Source of the DNA: Streptomyces naganishii JCM 4654
Lineage (GTDB): Bacteria; Actinomycetota; Actinomycetes; Streptomycetales; Streptomycetaceae
Length of the DNA stretch: 64,000 nt
Assembly (NCBI RefSeq): GCF_014650575.1
Contig: NZ_BMVF01000008.1
Span: 248,001 to 312,000, forward strand
Direction: 5' to 3'
Below the pieces are notes generated by a model. It did not search any database. It was not told where the DNA came from and saw only the letters and a list, made by a program, of their open reading frames with translations. Positions 8,166 to 16,281 of the stretch are shown piece after piece. Each line of letters starts with the position of its first letter. The stretch's first letter is position 1. The position numbers and the translations under genes were made by a program.

Positions 8166-8594
8166 GGCGTCCGCGTCGAAGGGCGGGGGGCCGCCCGGGT
8201 CCTCGGGCTTCTTGGTCATGTCGATCCGGCCGCCCTGGGAGGACGACGAGGAGCCCGGCGAGGGGTCGGTGTCGCGGGCGTGCACCGCGTCCGTGACCTC
8301 GGCCATCTCCTTCTTCAGGTCGAAGCCGTTACGGATCTCCTTCAGCCCCAGTTCGTCGTTCTCCATCTGCTTGCGGATGAACGTCTTGGGGTTGAGGTCC
8401 TCGAACTCGAAGTCCTTGAACTCCGGGCCGAGTTCCTGGCGGATGTCCTGCTTGGCGCTCTCCGAGAACTCCCGGATCTTCCGGATCGTACGGGTCACGT
8501 CCTGGATGACCTTCGGGAGCTTGTCCGGACCGAACACGAGCACCGCAATGACGATGATCGTCACCAGCTCGAGCGGTCCTATGTCATTGAACAC
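8160..8594 (-). CDS. tatB: Sec-independent translocase subunit TatB
   Basis: A 144-residue protein starting at a GTG (8594) with AAGGAG six bases upstream. An N-terminal membrane helix (about residues 3-20, IGPLELVTIIVIAVLVFGPD) is followed by the TatA/B hinge KLP and an amphipathic helix, then an acidic, disordered C-terminus ending in a Pro/Gly-rich tail. The Glu near residue 8 in the helix is typical of TatB. With TatA and TatC, which lie elsewhere, it exports folded twin-arginine proteins. It sits downstream of the HtrA-type gene on the same strand, the order seen in mycobacterial sigE-rseA-htrA-tatB clusters. Confidence 0.9.
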   Translation of the reverse strand: MFNDIGPLELVTIIVIAVLVFGPDKLPKVIQDVTRTIRKIREFSESAKQDIRQELGPEFKDFEFEDLNPKTFIRKQMENDELGLKEIRNGFDLKKEMAEVTDAVHARDTDPSPGSSSSSQGGRIDMTKKPEDPGGPPPFDADAT

Positions 8595-8835
8595 CTGAAG
8601 CTCCTTGCGATGTCCTCGGTCCTCGGCCCTCGGTGGTCCGGTCTGTGCGGGGCTGTCCGTGGTCCGGGCCGGATCCACGGTACCCGGCCCGGGTGTCCGA
8701 CCGGTACCGTCCCGCGCGGGCGGGGCGCGTGTACACGTCGGTTTTCCGGCTTGTTTGCCTTACGGGGCCGTTCCGTTGCTCCCCGCGAGGCCCTGACCGG
8801 CTCCGGCCCGCTGTGAGGTTGGCGTCAGTGGCCGG

Positions 8836-11364
8836 TCAGTCGCCACCGGAGGAACCGAGCACGAGCGAGACCGTGCGCTCCTTTCCGTCGCGGCGGACGG
8901 TGAGCTCCAGACGGTCGCCGGGGCGGTGGGCGCGCGTCTTGACGATCAGCTCCTCGCCCGAGTGGACGCGCTGTCCGTCCACCGCGGTGATCACGTCGCC
9001 TGCCTTGATGCCGGCGTGGGCGCCCGGGCCGCCGGGGGTGACCGGGGCGCCGCCGTCGCGGCCCTTGGCGCCGACCTTGGCGCCGTCGCCGGTGTAGTTC
9101 ATGTCGAGGGTCACGCCGATCACCGGGTGGCTGGCCTTGCCCTTGTTGATGAGCTCCTCGGCGACGCGCCTGGCCTGGTTGACGGGGATGGCGAAGCCCA
9201 GGCCGATGGAGCCGGCCTGACCGGACTGCACGTCCGAGCCGGTGTCGGCGGAGCGGATGGCGGAGTTGATGCCGACCACTCGGCCCTTGGAGTCCAGCAG
9301 CGGGCCGCCGGAGTTGCCGGGGTTGATCGGGGCGTCGGTCTGGAGGGCGTCGACGTACGAGACGTCGCTGCCGTCGCCCTTCTGGCCGCCCGCGGTGATC
9401 GGGCGCTCCTTGGCGCTGATGATGCCGGAGGTGACCGTGTTGGCCAGGTCGAAGGGGGCGCCGATGGCGACGACCGGGTCGCCGACCTGCACGTTGTCGG
9501 AGTTGCCGAGGGGAATGGGGGTGAGGCCGCGCACGCCGCTCACCTGGACGACGGCGAGGTCGTAGCCGGTGTCGCGGCCGATGATGCGGGCCTTGGCGGT
9601 CTGGCCGCCGCTGAACGTGACGGATATGTCGCCGCCGGAGGCGGCGTTCTCCACCACGTGGTTGTTGGTGAGGATGTGACCGAGGCGGTCGAGCACGAAG
9701 CCGGTGCCGGTGCCCTGCTCGTCGGAGCCGGTCACGTGCAGCGTGACCACGCTGGGCAGGGCGCGGGCGGCTATCCCGGCCACGCTGTCCGGAGCGCGGC
9801 CGGCGGGCTCCTTCCCCGCCTGCGGCAACTGGACGGCGCCGACACCGCCGTTGCGCTCTATGTACGCGCCGAGCAGTCCACCGAGCCCGCCGGAGACGAG
9901 CGCGAGCGCGAGGGCCCCGCCGATGATCATCCGCCGCAGCCGGGTGCGCCGCGCCGGTGCGCCACTGTGCAGCAGCGGCGCGGGCAACGGCGTGGCCGCC
10001 CAGGGGTCGTACCGCTGCCAGGGCCCGGCCGGGGGGCCGGGTATGGAGGCCGAGGGCAGGGCGCTCGCCGGGCCGGGGGCGGCCGGGCCCGGCATGGAGG
10101 CGGCCGCGGGCGTCACCGACGGCACGCCGGTCGCCGGGTGCGCCGTGTGCCCCGGGGGCACCGCGCCCGTGGCGGACGCCACCGCCGGATGCTGCACGGG
10201 AGGTGCCGACGCCCAGGGCCCCGGTTCCCCGTAGGGCGGGGTCCCGTACGGATCGGGCTCATGCAGCGGCTCGGCCCGCCCGCTACCGTCCCCCACCGGG
10301 ACCTCGCCGGAAGCCGCCACCGATGCTGCGGCGGGTGCCTCGCGGGAAACCACCACCGACCCTACGGCGGGTGCCTCGCCGGAAGCCGCCACCGACCCTA
10401 CGGCCGGGACCTCGCCGGAAACCACAGCAGCCCATGCGTCCGAGGCCTCGCCGGAGGCAGACCCGGCCGCCGGAATCTCCCCCGGCGCGGGCATTGGAGC
10501 CGGGGCATCGCCGGAAACCGCAGCAGATCCTGCGGCCGCGGCCTCACCAGAAGCAGGCACGTCGGCCACGGACTCCCCCGAACCGGGCGCATCCGCCAGG
10601 CCCCCGCCCGGCGCAGGCACGGCCGCCGGGGCGTCGCCCTGGTGGGCCGTGGGCATCTTGGAGTCGCCCCCGGTCGCCGGGTGCGGCTTGGCGAGCTCAA
10701 AGTCACCACCGGCGTCACCCTCCGAGCGGGTCGCGCGGTCACCGCTGGTGCCGCCCTCCGGGCCACTCACGTCGTCGCCCTTCGCGCTCCCCACCGAGCC
10801 GGTCACGGAGTCACCCCCGGTGCCGCCCACCGGACCGCCCACGGAGTCACCCCCGCCGCCGCCCACCGGACCACTCACAGAGTCACCCTCAGTGCCGCCC
10901 ACCAGGCCACTCACGGAGTCATCCCCAGCGCCGCCCACTGGACCACTCACAGAGTCGCCCTCGGCGCCGCCCACCGGACCGCTCACAGAGTCACCCTCGG
11001 CGCCGCCAACCGCACCGCTCACAGAGTCACCCTCGGCATCGCCCACCGCACCGCTCACCGAGTCACCCCCGGCGTCGCCGTCCAGGCCGGTCGTCAGTGC
11101 GTCCTCCAGGGGCTCGCCGTCGGTCTCGGTCGGCGCCGGTGCCTGCCGGGGCGGGGCGTCGGCCGGGGTGGGGGCGGCCGGGTCCGTCCCGAGGGACGCG
11201 GGCGTCGTCCGCGGCCGCTCCAGCTCGTAGTCGCCCTCCGTGACGGCGGCCGCCGGCTCGGCCACAGGGCCGACGGGCGCCGGCCCCTCATCCTGCGCAG
11301 GGACGGGCCGGGGCCTGGTCCACCACCTGGTGCGGGTGGACTTCGTGGGCTTCCCCTCGTTCAT
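8836..11364 (-). CDS. HtrA/DegP-like membrane serine protease with long repeat-rich N-terminus
   Basis: An 842-residue protein. Residues 1-478 are disordered and cytoplasmic in prediction: a Pro-rich start, about eleven copies of a 12-residue GGAEGDSVSGPV-type repeat (about 96-225), and an Ala-rich VSGEAPAVGSVA-type repeat region (about 290-380). One membrane helix (479-501) precedes a trypsin-like domain with His569 (TNNHVV), Asp602 (YDLAVVQV) and Ser685 (GNSGGPLL), then a PDZ domain (about 745-835). The catalytic triad is intact. GGGGAGA precedes the ATG. It follows the sigma/anti-sigma pair and precedes tatB, so it probably belongs to the envelope-stress regulon. Mycobacterial homologues are much shorter at the N-terminus. 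An inverted repeat (8793-8801 with 8831-8839) overlaps the stop codon. Confidence 0.9.
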   Translation of the reverse strand: MNEGKPTKSTRTRWWTRPRPVPAQDEGPAPVGPVAEPAAAVTEGDYELERPRTTPASLGTDPAAPTPADAPPRQAPAPTETDGEPLEDALTTGLDGDAGGDSVSGAVGDAEGDSVSGAVGGAEGDSVSGPVGGAEGDSVSGPVGGAGDDSVSGLVGGTEGDSVSGPVGGGGGDSVGGPVGGTGGDSVTGSVGSAKGDDVSGPEGGTSGDRATRSEGDAGGDFELAKPHPATGGDSKMPTAHQGDAPAAVPAPGGGLADAPGSGESVADVPASGEAAAAGSAAVSGDAPAPMPAPGEIPAAGSASGEASDAWAAVVSGEVPAVGSVAASGEAPAVGSVVVSREAPAAASVAASGEVPVGDGSGRAEPLHEPDPYGTPPYGEPGPWASAPPVQHPAVASATGAVPPGHTAHPATGVPSVTPAAASMPGPAAPGPASALPSASIPGPPAGPWQRYDPWAATPLPAPLLHSGAPARRTRLRRMIIGGALALALVSGGLGGLLGAYIERNGGVGAVQLPQAGKEPAGRAPDSVAGIAARALPSVVTLHVTGSDEQGTGTGFVLDRLGHILTNNHVVENAASGGDISVTFSGGQTAKARIIGRDTGYDLAVVQVSGVRGLTPIPLGNSDNVQVGDPVVAIGAPFDLANTVTSGIISAKERPITAGGQKGDGSDVSYVDALQTDAPINPGNSGGPLLDSKGRVVGINSAIRSADTGSDVQSGQAGSIGLGFAIPVNQARRVAEELINKGKASHPVIGVTLDMNYTGDGAKVGAKGRDGGAPVTPGGPGAHAGIKAGDVITAVDGQRVHSGEELIVKTRAHRPGDRLELTVRRDGKERTVSLVLGSSGGD
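10690..11079 (-). repeat. 36-bp tandem repeats inside the protease gene
   Basis: About eleven units of 36 bases, each encoding a 12-residue acidic Gly/Ser segment. The central units (TCGGCGCCGCCCACCGGACC style on the plus strand) are nearly identical, while the distal units (near 10700-10800) have drifted. The unit length is a multiple of three, so copy-number change would keep the frame. Confidence 0.85.
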
Positions 11365-11506
11365 GTTCTCCCCACAGCGGGCCTCGGCACGGCTCGTCGG
11401 GCGGCCGTGCGTCGTCGACTCCGCGCCCATACCGGTGTCATGGGCGCGACCACCTGGATTCAACCAGGTTCACGGGCCGCCGCGCAGAGGCCGGGCGTCG
11501 CGCCGG

Positions 11507-12496
11507 TCAGTGCGCCGTGCGCGAGGACGCGGGCGGCACCGGGCCCGGCACGGGCGCCGAGAGCAGCCCGGGGGCTCTGAGCCCCGAGTCGGTGGTCCAG
11601 GAGGTCAGGGAGATCGGCGGAGTGGTGTTGAGCGGACGTATCAACGGGGACATGACGGCCGCACCCGCGACCAGCGGTGTGGTCACCGCGTGCAGCACGT
11701 CCTGCGCCTGCCCGGCCGCGAGCGACTGGGCCCCGGGAAGCAGGGGCGCGGACAGCGAGGTCGGCGCGGCGGGCGCCCCGGACGACCGCCGGCCCTGCGC
11801 GAGCAGCGGTCCGGAGGACTGCCTGCGCCGCGCGGTCTCGGTACCCGTGGCCGCGCCGGTGCCCGCGGTGCGCGCCGGGGTCACATTGCTGCCGGAGCCG
11901 CCGCGGGCCTCCGCGGCCGTGTCACTGGGCGCACCGGTGGTGACCCCGGCCAGGGCCACCGCGGCCAGCGACACCGCACCGGCGGCCACGAACGCGAACC
12001 GCAGCCCGCGCGAGGCCGGCCGGTCGGTGTCGGGGCGGCCCACGTGGTGGATGCGGAAGCCGGGGCCGGGTTCGGGGACGTCGGCGGGGTGGGGCCGGGC
12101 CGGGACGTAGCCGAACTCGAACTGCTCGCCCCGCCCGCCGCGTCTGGCGCCGAAGGTGCCGGAGAACGGGGAGGACCCGGACCGTCCGGTGAGGCCGCCG
12201 GGAAGGCGACCGCCGCCGAAAGGTGAGCCGCCGTCGGGGTCATCGCCCCCGGGCAGCCCCTGAAGGCGGGCCAGGAAGCTTTCGGAGGGGGGCGGAGGGG
12301 CCGCCTCCGCGAAGACGTTCTTCAGGCGGCGCTGGGCGTCGACCTCCGCCCTGCACTTGGGGCAGGTCGCCACGTGCGCCAGGACGCGCTCACGCGTGTC
12401 ATGACCGAGCTCGCCGTCCACCAGGGCCGAGAGCCGGTCTCCGAGATGCTGTTCCGCGAGGCCGCTCACGGCCGGGTCGGGTCGTGATCCACTCAC
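11507..12496 (-). CDS. Membrane anti-sigma factor with zinc-binding (ZAS) motif
   Basis: A 329-residue protein whose GTG start (12496) overlaps the sigma factor stop in a GTGA. The N-terminal anti-sigma domain carries the ZAS signature His41-x3-Cys45-x2-Cys48 (HVATCPKC), with SALVDGEL just before it. One membrane helix follows (about 165-187, FAFVAAGAVSLAAVALAGV) and then an Ala/Pro/Ser-rich extracytoplasmic tail of about 140 residues. It should sequester the adjacent ECF sigma factor and release it on envelope or redox stress. It is the positional equivalent of mycobacterial RseA, which is released by phosphorylation and proteolysis; the trigger here is unknown. Confidence 0.85.
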   Translation of the reverse strand: MSGSRPDPAVSGLAEQHLGDRLSALVDGELGHDTRERVLAHVATCPKCRAEVDAQRRLKNVFAEAAPPPPSESFLARLQGLPGGDDPDGGSPFGGGRLPGGLTGRSGSSPFSGTFGARRGGRGEQFEFGYVPARPHPADVPEPGPGFRIHHVGRPDTDRPASRGLRFAFVAAGAVSLAAVALAGVTTGAPSDTAAEARGGSGSNVTPARTAGTGAATGTETARRRQSSGPLLAQGRRSSGAPAAPTSLSAPLLPGAQSLAAGQAQDVLHAVTTPLVAGAAVMSPLIRPLNTTPPISLTSWTTDSGLRAPGLLSAPVPGPVPPASSRTAH

Positions 12497-13266
12497 GCGG
12501 TCGCGCCCCCTCCCCCCAGCACGGGGACCCGCGGCACGAAGCTGCGGCGCTCCGCCCTGGCCTCGGGCGAGCGGTGCGCGAGGGCCTTGCGCAGCTGCGA
12601 GCGGCCGCGGTGGATGCGGGAGCGGACCGTGCCGAGCTTGACGCCGAGGGTGGCGGCGATCTCCTCGTAGGACAGGCCCTCGATGTCGCAGAGCACGACG
12701 GCCGCGCGGAACTCCGGCGCGAGGGTGTCGAGGGCCTGCTGGACGTCCGCGTCGAAGTGCGCGTCGTTGAAGAGCTGCTGCGGGGTGGGCTCCTTGCTGG
12801 CGAGGCGCTCGGCCGCGTCGTCGCCGAGCGCGTCGAAGCGGATGCGCTGCTTGCGGCGGACCATGTCCAGGAAGAGGTTGGTGGTGATGCGGTGCAGCCA
12901 GCCCTCGAAGGTGCCCGGCGTGTACGTCGACAGGGAGCGGAAGACGCGGACGAAGACCTCCTGGGTGAGGTCCTCGGCGTCGTGCTGGTTGCCGGTGAGG
13001 CGGTAGGCGAGGCGGTAGACGCGGCCGCTGTGCGTGCTGACGATCTCCTCCCAGGTGGGCGGAGTCCACGCCTGCCCGTCCGCGTCGGTGGAGAAGGTCG
13101 CGGTCTGGGTGAAGCCTTCGGCGTGGCTCGGGTCAGCAGCGGTGTCGTTCACGGATTTCGGCCTGCCCGCCGATCCGAGGAAGCGCCGCAGCACTCCGCC
13201 CCGGTCCGCAGGCGCGGCCGCACCTCCCCTGTCGGCTCTGGTGGTGTCCAGTGGAGCCCCTACCAT
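12493..13266 (-). CDS. ECF RNA polymerase sigma factor (mycobacterial SigE-like)
   Basis: From the ATG at 13266 this gives 257 residues. Region 2 (about 75-145: GRVYRLAYRLTGNQHDAEDL, FVRVF, FEGWLHRITTNLFLD) and region 4 (about 185-240: LAPEFRAAVVLCDIEGLSYEEI, GTVRSRIHRGR) are complete. There are several possible in-frame starts: ATG at 13317, ATG at 13266 (GAGGTGG five bases upstream) and a GTG within VNDTAAD. I chose 13266 for its ribosome binding site. The gene is translationally coupled to the anti-sigma gene. Gene order matches the M. tuberculosis sigE locus; this is not the Streptomyces gene usually called sigE. Confidence 0.9.
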   Translation of the reverse strand: MVGAPLDTTRADRGGAAAPADRGGVLRRFLGSAGRPKSVNDTAADPSHAEGFTQTATFSTDADGQAWTPPTWEEIVSTHSGRVYRLAYRLTGNQHDAEDLTQEVFVRVFRSLSTYTPGTFEGWLHRITTNLFLDMVRRKQRIRFDALGDDAAERLASKEPTPQQLFNDAHFDADVQQALDTLAPEFRAAVVLCDIEGLSYEEIAATLGVKLGTVRSRIHRGRSQLRKALAHRSPEARAERRSFVPRVPVLGGGGATA

Positions 13267-13494
13267 AGCCACCTCGCCCGTTAGCTCCGGATAAGCGGTT
13301 TTACGAGAATTTGACATGCGCTGCCACGGCTCATCCGGCTGCGTCAGCACTTGCTCCGGGTCCCGATCCATCCCATACCCCCCGCCATGTCCCCCGGCAC
13401 TGCCTCATCCCTTTCAACGACCGGTCCCATCTGCGGGTTCCCGGGCCCAACGGATACAGTCACGCCCAGGCATCCGCGGGGACAGGAGAGGGTC

Positions 13495-14127
13495 ATTACC
13501 GGCAACCGGCAGACGAGCTGGGCGTTCGCCGACGCCTATGTCGCCGAGGACGAAGCGCTGCGCTGGGCCCGCGACCGGGCCCGTGAAGCGGGCCTGCCCT
13601 CGGTGTCGCCCGGCGCGGGCGCCGCGCTGCGGCTGCTGGCCGCCACCGTGGACGCCAAGGCCGTCGCGGAGATCGGCACCGGCACCGGCGTCTCCGGCAT
13701 CCATCTGCTGCACGGCATGCGCCCCGACGGGGTGCTGACCACCGTGGACCCCGAGCCCGAGCACCAGCAGTTCGCCCGCCAGGCCTTCCGCGCGGCCGGC
13801 TTCGCCGCCAACCGGGCCCGGTTCATCCCGGGCCGCGCCCTGGACGTGCTGCCCCGGCTCGCGGACGCCGGGTACGACCTCGTCTTCTGCGACGGCGACC
13901 GGCAGGAGTTCCTCGACTACCTCGCTGAATCGTTGCGCCTGCTGCGTCCGGGAGGCCTGGTCGTCTTCGAGGGCGTGTTCGCGCACGGGCGGACGGTGGA
14001 CTCCGGACCGCAGCCGACGGAGGTCCTCAGGCTGAGGGAGCTGCTGCGCACGGTGCGCGAGAGCCAGGAGCTGGTGCCGTCCCTGCTGCCGGTGGGCGAT
14101 GGCCTGCTGTGCGCGGTCAAGCGGTGA
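13495..14127 (+). CDS. SAM-dependent O-methyltransferase, start uncertain
   Basis: A family 3-type O-methyltransferase of about 210 residues. It has a SAM site AEIGTGTGVSG, then TTVDPEPEHQ, DLVFCDGDRQEFLDYL and LRPGGLVVFEGV, matching the class I fold. Similarity to actinobacterial relatives begins close to TSWAFADAYV. GGAGAGG (13485-13491) sits immediately before ATT at 13495, whereas the upstream in-frame ATG (13387) and TTG (13351) have no ribosome binding site, so a non-canonical ATT start is my preferred reading; gene finders may choose 13387. It diverges from the ECF sigma gene, as Rv1220c does from sigE. The substrate is unknown. Confidence 0.8.
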   Translation: MTGNRQTSWAFADAYVAEDEALRWARDRAREAGLPSVSPGAGAALRLLAATVDAKAVAEIGTGTGVSGIHLLHGMRPDGVLTTVDPEPEHQQFARQAFRAAGFAANRARFIPGRALDVLPRLADAGYDLVFCDGDRQEFLDYLAESLRLLRPGGLVVFEGVFAHGRTVDSGPQPTEVLRLRELLRTVRESQELVPSLLPVGDGLLCAVKR

Positions 14128-14150
14128 CCACCACCGCCTGGAAAACCACC

Positions 14151-14178
14151 GCCCCGGCACCGAGTGCGATGCCGGGGC
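14151..14178. terminator. Hairpin between convergent methyltransferase and DUF3117 genes
   Basis: GCCCCGGCA (14151-14159) pairs exactly with TGCCGGGGC (14170-14178) around a ten-base loop. It can serve both converging genes. Confidence 0.55.
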
Positions 14179-14205
14179 AGCGATAAGAGTATGGTCGCTT
14201 GCGCG

Positions 14206-14373
14206 TCAGCCGACGACCTTCTTGAGGGCGTCGCCGAGCGCGTCGGCCTCGTCAGGGGTCAGCTCGACGACGAGTCGACCGCCGCCTTCGAGCGGAACGC
14301 GCATGACGATGCCCCGCCCCTCCTTGGTCACCTCGAGCGGGCCATCACCCGTCCGCGGCTTCATGGCCGCCAT
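14206..14373 (-). CDS. DUF3117 small protein
   Basis: A 55-residue protein (MAAMKPRTGDGPLEV...) that is almost invariant across actinobacteria and defines DUF3117. The start was chosen at 14373 because AAGGGGA precedes that ATG and known members begin with MAAMKPRTGDGP. It is compact and predicted mostly beta (GIVMRVPLEGGGRLVVELTP) with a C-terminal helix (DEADALGDALKKVV). Function unknown. It lies next to the DNA-3-methyladenine glycosylase gene in mycobacteria and within 1.5 kb of it here. Confidence 0.92.
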   Translation of the reverse strand: MAAMKPRTGDGPLEVTKEGRGIVMRVPLEGGGRLVVELTPDEADALGDALKKVVG

Positions 14374-14502
14374 GCTCGTTCCCCTTCCTGAAACCCAGCT
14401 CATCGTCAAAGCCGACGGCCCACCGAAGGGCACGCGCGCGGATCCATGCCCAGGACGGCCCAGGACACGCGACACCGGCATCGAACACATTGCTTCCCAG
14501 CC

Positions 14503-14533
14503 ATTATCCCGCATCTCAGGACCCGATGACCAA
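14503..14533 (-). promoter_or_regulatory. Candidate housekeeping promoter for DUF3117
   Basis: On the minus strand TTGGTC (14533-14528) and GATAAT (14508-14503) are separated by 19 bases, roughly 130 bases before the DUF3117 start. The spacer is longer than ideal. Confidence 0.35.
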
Positions 14534-14717
14534 CATCAGTCGGCATCGCTTGGGCAACGCGCGCGAGCAAAACCACTCAATTCGGGGATGTGACTGCGAT
14601 ACTGCGCGCCCGCCCGGACATCCGCCGCCGGGCGGTCCGCCGGAATTCTTTGACGCAGGTCACACGTCCGCTCCGCGCTCCGGCCGGTGATCTCCGTCAT
14701 GCTGTCCTCGGACGAAG

Positions 14718-14737
14718 GACGTACTGAGCGGTACGTC
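14718..14737. promoter_or_regulatory. Inverted repeat operator candidate before crotonase gene
   Basis: GACGTAC-6-GTACGTC is a perfect 7-base inverted repeat ending 26 bases before the ATG at 14764. Its size fits a dimeric TetR-type site; no such regulator gene is adjacent. Confidence 0.35.
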
Positions 14738-14763
14738 AGGGCCCACACCGGAGGGGATGACCC

Positions 14764-15567
14764 ATGGCCGACACCGTGCTCTACGAGGTGAGCGACGGAC
14801 TGGCGACGATCACGCTGAACCGCCCCGAGGCGATGAACGCGCTGAACGTGGCGACCAAGGTCGCGCTCCGGGACGCGGTCGAGTCCGCGGCCGCCGACGC
14901 CGCCGTACGGGCGATCCTGCTCACCGCGGCCGGGGACCGGGCGTTCTGCGTGGGCCAGGACCTCAAGGAGCACATCGGCCTGCTCGCGGCCGACCGGGAG
15001 ACCGGGTCGGGGCAGACCATGAGCACCGTGCGGGAGCACTACAACCCGATCGTGCGGGCGCTGGCCGGCGCGGCGAAGCCGGTGGTGGCCGCGGTGAACG
15101 GGGTCGCCGCGGGGGCGGGCTTCGGCTTCGCGCTCGCCGCCGACTACCGCATCGTCGCGGACACGGCCGCCTTCAACACCTCCTTCGCGGGCGTGGCGCT
15201 CACCGCCGACTCCGGCATGTCCTGGACCCTGCCGCGTGTCGTGGGCCCCGGCCGGGCCGCCGACCTGATGCTCTTCCCGCGCACGATCAGCGCCCAGGAC
15301 GCCCATGAGCTGGGCATCGCCAACCGGGTCGTGCCGGCCGCGGAACTGCGCGTCGAGGCCGAGAAGGTGGCGCGCTCGCTGGCCGAGGGCCCGACGGTGG
15401 CGTACGCGGCGCTCAAGGAGGCGATGGCCTACGGGCTCGTCCACTCGCTGGAGGAGACGCTGGAGAAGGAGGACGAGCTCCAGACCCGCGCGGGGCGCTC
15501 CGAGGACCACTCCATCGCCGTACAGGCCTTCGTGAACAAGGAGAAGCCGAAGTACCTGGGCCGCTGA
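14764..15567 (+). CDS. Enoyl-CoA hydratase/isomerase family protein
   Basis: A 267-residue crotonase. The family pattern is present: ITLNRPEAMNALN near the N-terminus, AFCVGQDLKEH (first oxyanion-hole region), and VAAVNGVAAGAGFGFALAADYRIV (second oxyanion-hole loop), followed by DSGMSWTLPRVVG where hydratases and isomerases carry a catalytic acid. The Asp rather than Glu there, and the RPEAMNAL start, resemble PaaB/PaaG-type members. GGAGGGG is seven bases before the ATG. No other fatty-acid or phenylacetate genes are nearby, so the substrate cannot be given. Confidence 0.85.
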   Translation: MADTVLYEVSDGLATITLNRPEAMNALNVATKVALRDAVESAAADAAVRAILLTAAGDRAFCVGQDLKEHIGLLAADRETGSGQTMSTVREHYNPIVRALAGAAKPVVAAVNGVAAGAGFGFALAADYRIVADTAAFNTSFAGVALTADSGMSWTLPRVVGPGRAADLMLFPRTISAQDAHELGIANRVVPAAELRVEAEKVARSLAEGPTVAYAALKEAMAYGLVHSLEETLEKEDELQTRAGRSEDHSIAVQAFVNKEKPKYLGR

Positions 15568-15585
15568 CCGCACGGCCGGGGCCGG

Positions 15586-16281
15586 TCAGGGGCGGCGGGC
15601 CACGCAGTCCGCGAGGTGGTCGTCGACCAGGCCGCAGGCCTGCATCAGGGCGTACGCCGTGGTCGGGCCGACGAAGCGCAGGCCGCGCTTCTTCAGCGCC
15701 TTGGACAGCGCGGTGGACTCGGGGGTGACCGCCGGGACGTCGGAGAGGGTCCTCGGGGCCGCGCGCCCGGCCGGGTCGGGGGCGTGCGACCAGATGAGCG
15801 CGTCCAGCTCGCCGGGGGACCACTCGGCGAGCACGCGCGCGTTGGCGAGGGTCGCGTCGATCTTGGCGCGGTTGCGGATGATGCCGGTGTCGGCGAGCAG
15901 GCGCTCGCGGTCGGCCCCGGTGAACTCCGCGACCGCGGCGATCTCGAAGCCGGCGAAGGCGGCGCGGAAGCCGGGGCGGCGGCGCAGGATGGTGATCCAG
16001 GACAGGCCGGACTGGAAGGCCTCCAGGCTGAGCCGTTCGTAGAGCGCGTCGTCGCCGTGGACCGGGCGGCCCCACTCCTCGTCGTGGTAGGTCACGTACT
16101 CGGCGGCGGACAGGGCCCACGGGCAGCGCGGCGCTCCGTCCGGCCCCGCGACCGCGGCACCGCGCGGCCCCGCGGCCTCACCCGCCGGACCCACCGAGCC
16201 CCCGCCCACCGAGCCCCCGCCCGCCGGACCCGCCGCGGTCTCGCCGGCCGCGTCGTCGGTCGCCGTGCCGTGCGCCGTCAC
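15586..16281 (-). CDS. tag: DNA-3-methyladenine glycosylase I
   Basis: A 231-residue protein whose first 50 residues are a Gly/Ala-rich extension (two GGGSVG repeats). The TAG domain starts at about residue 52 with RCPWALSAAEYVTYHDEEWG, contains the HhH helix region with LSWITILRRR and DTGIIRNRAKI, and ends LVDDHLADC. The Cys and His at the two ends are the structural zinc ligands of TAG enzymes. It removes 3-methyladenine from alkylated DNA. The GTG start at 16281 overlaps the stop of the upstream DivIVA-like gene (GTGA), so the two are co-translated. It converges with the crotonase gene 18 bases away. Confidence 0.92.
   Translation of the reverse strand: MTAHGTATDDAAGETAAGPAGGGSVGGGSVGPAGEAAGPRGAAVAGPDGAPRCPWALSAAEYVTYHDEEWGRPVHGDDALYERLSLEAFQSGLSWITILRRRPGFRAAFAGFEIAAVAEFTGADRERLLADTGIIRNRAKIDATLANARVLAEWSPGELDALIWSHAPDPAGRAAPRTLSDVPAVTPESTALSKALKKRGLRFVGPTTAYALMQACGLVDDHLADCVARRP

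Larger units (their letters stand above)
14374..14763. other. 390-bp divergent promoter region
   Basis: Separates DUF3117 (minus) from the crotonase gene (plus). No coding sequence is convincing. It contains a minus-strand promoter candidate (14503-14533), a TTGACG at 14650-14655 without a clear -10, and a 20-bp inverted repeat (14718-14737) close to the crotonase gene. Confidence 0.5.

Noticed and set aside
8926..11580. An 884-codon open frame on the plus strand through the HtrA gene
   Set aside because: It is antisense to an intact catalytic protease, has Arg/Gly/Ala-only composition, and has no ribosome binding site; typical GC-rich shadow frame kept open by the 36-bp repeats.
12496..13069. 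N-terminal extension of the anti-sigma frame to 13069
   Set aside because: That extension is antisense-like Arg/Pro-rich sequence overlapping the sigma factor in another frame; the GTGA junction at 12496 is the natural start.
14650..14680. TTGACG at 14650 as the -35 of the crotonase promoter
   Set aside because: No acceptable -10 hexamer occurs 16-19 bases downstream.
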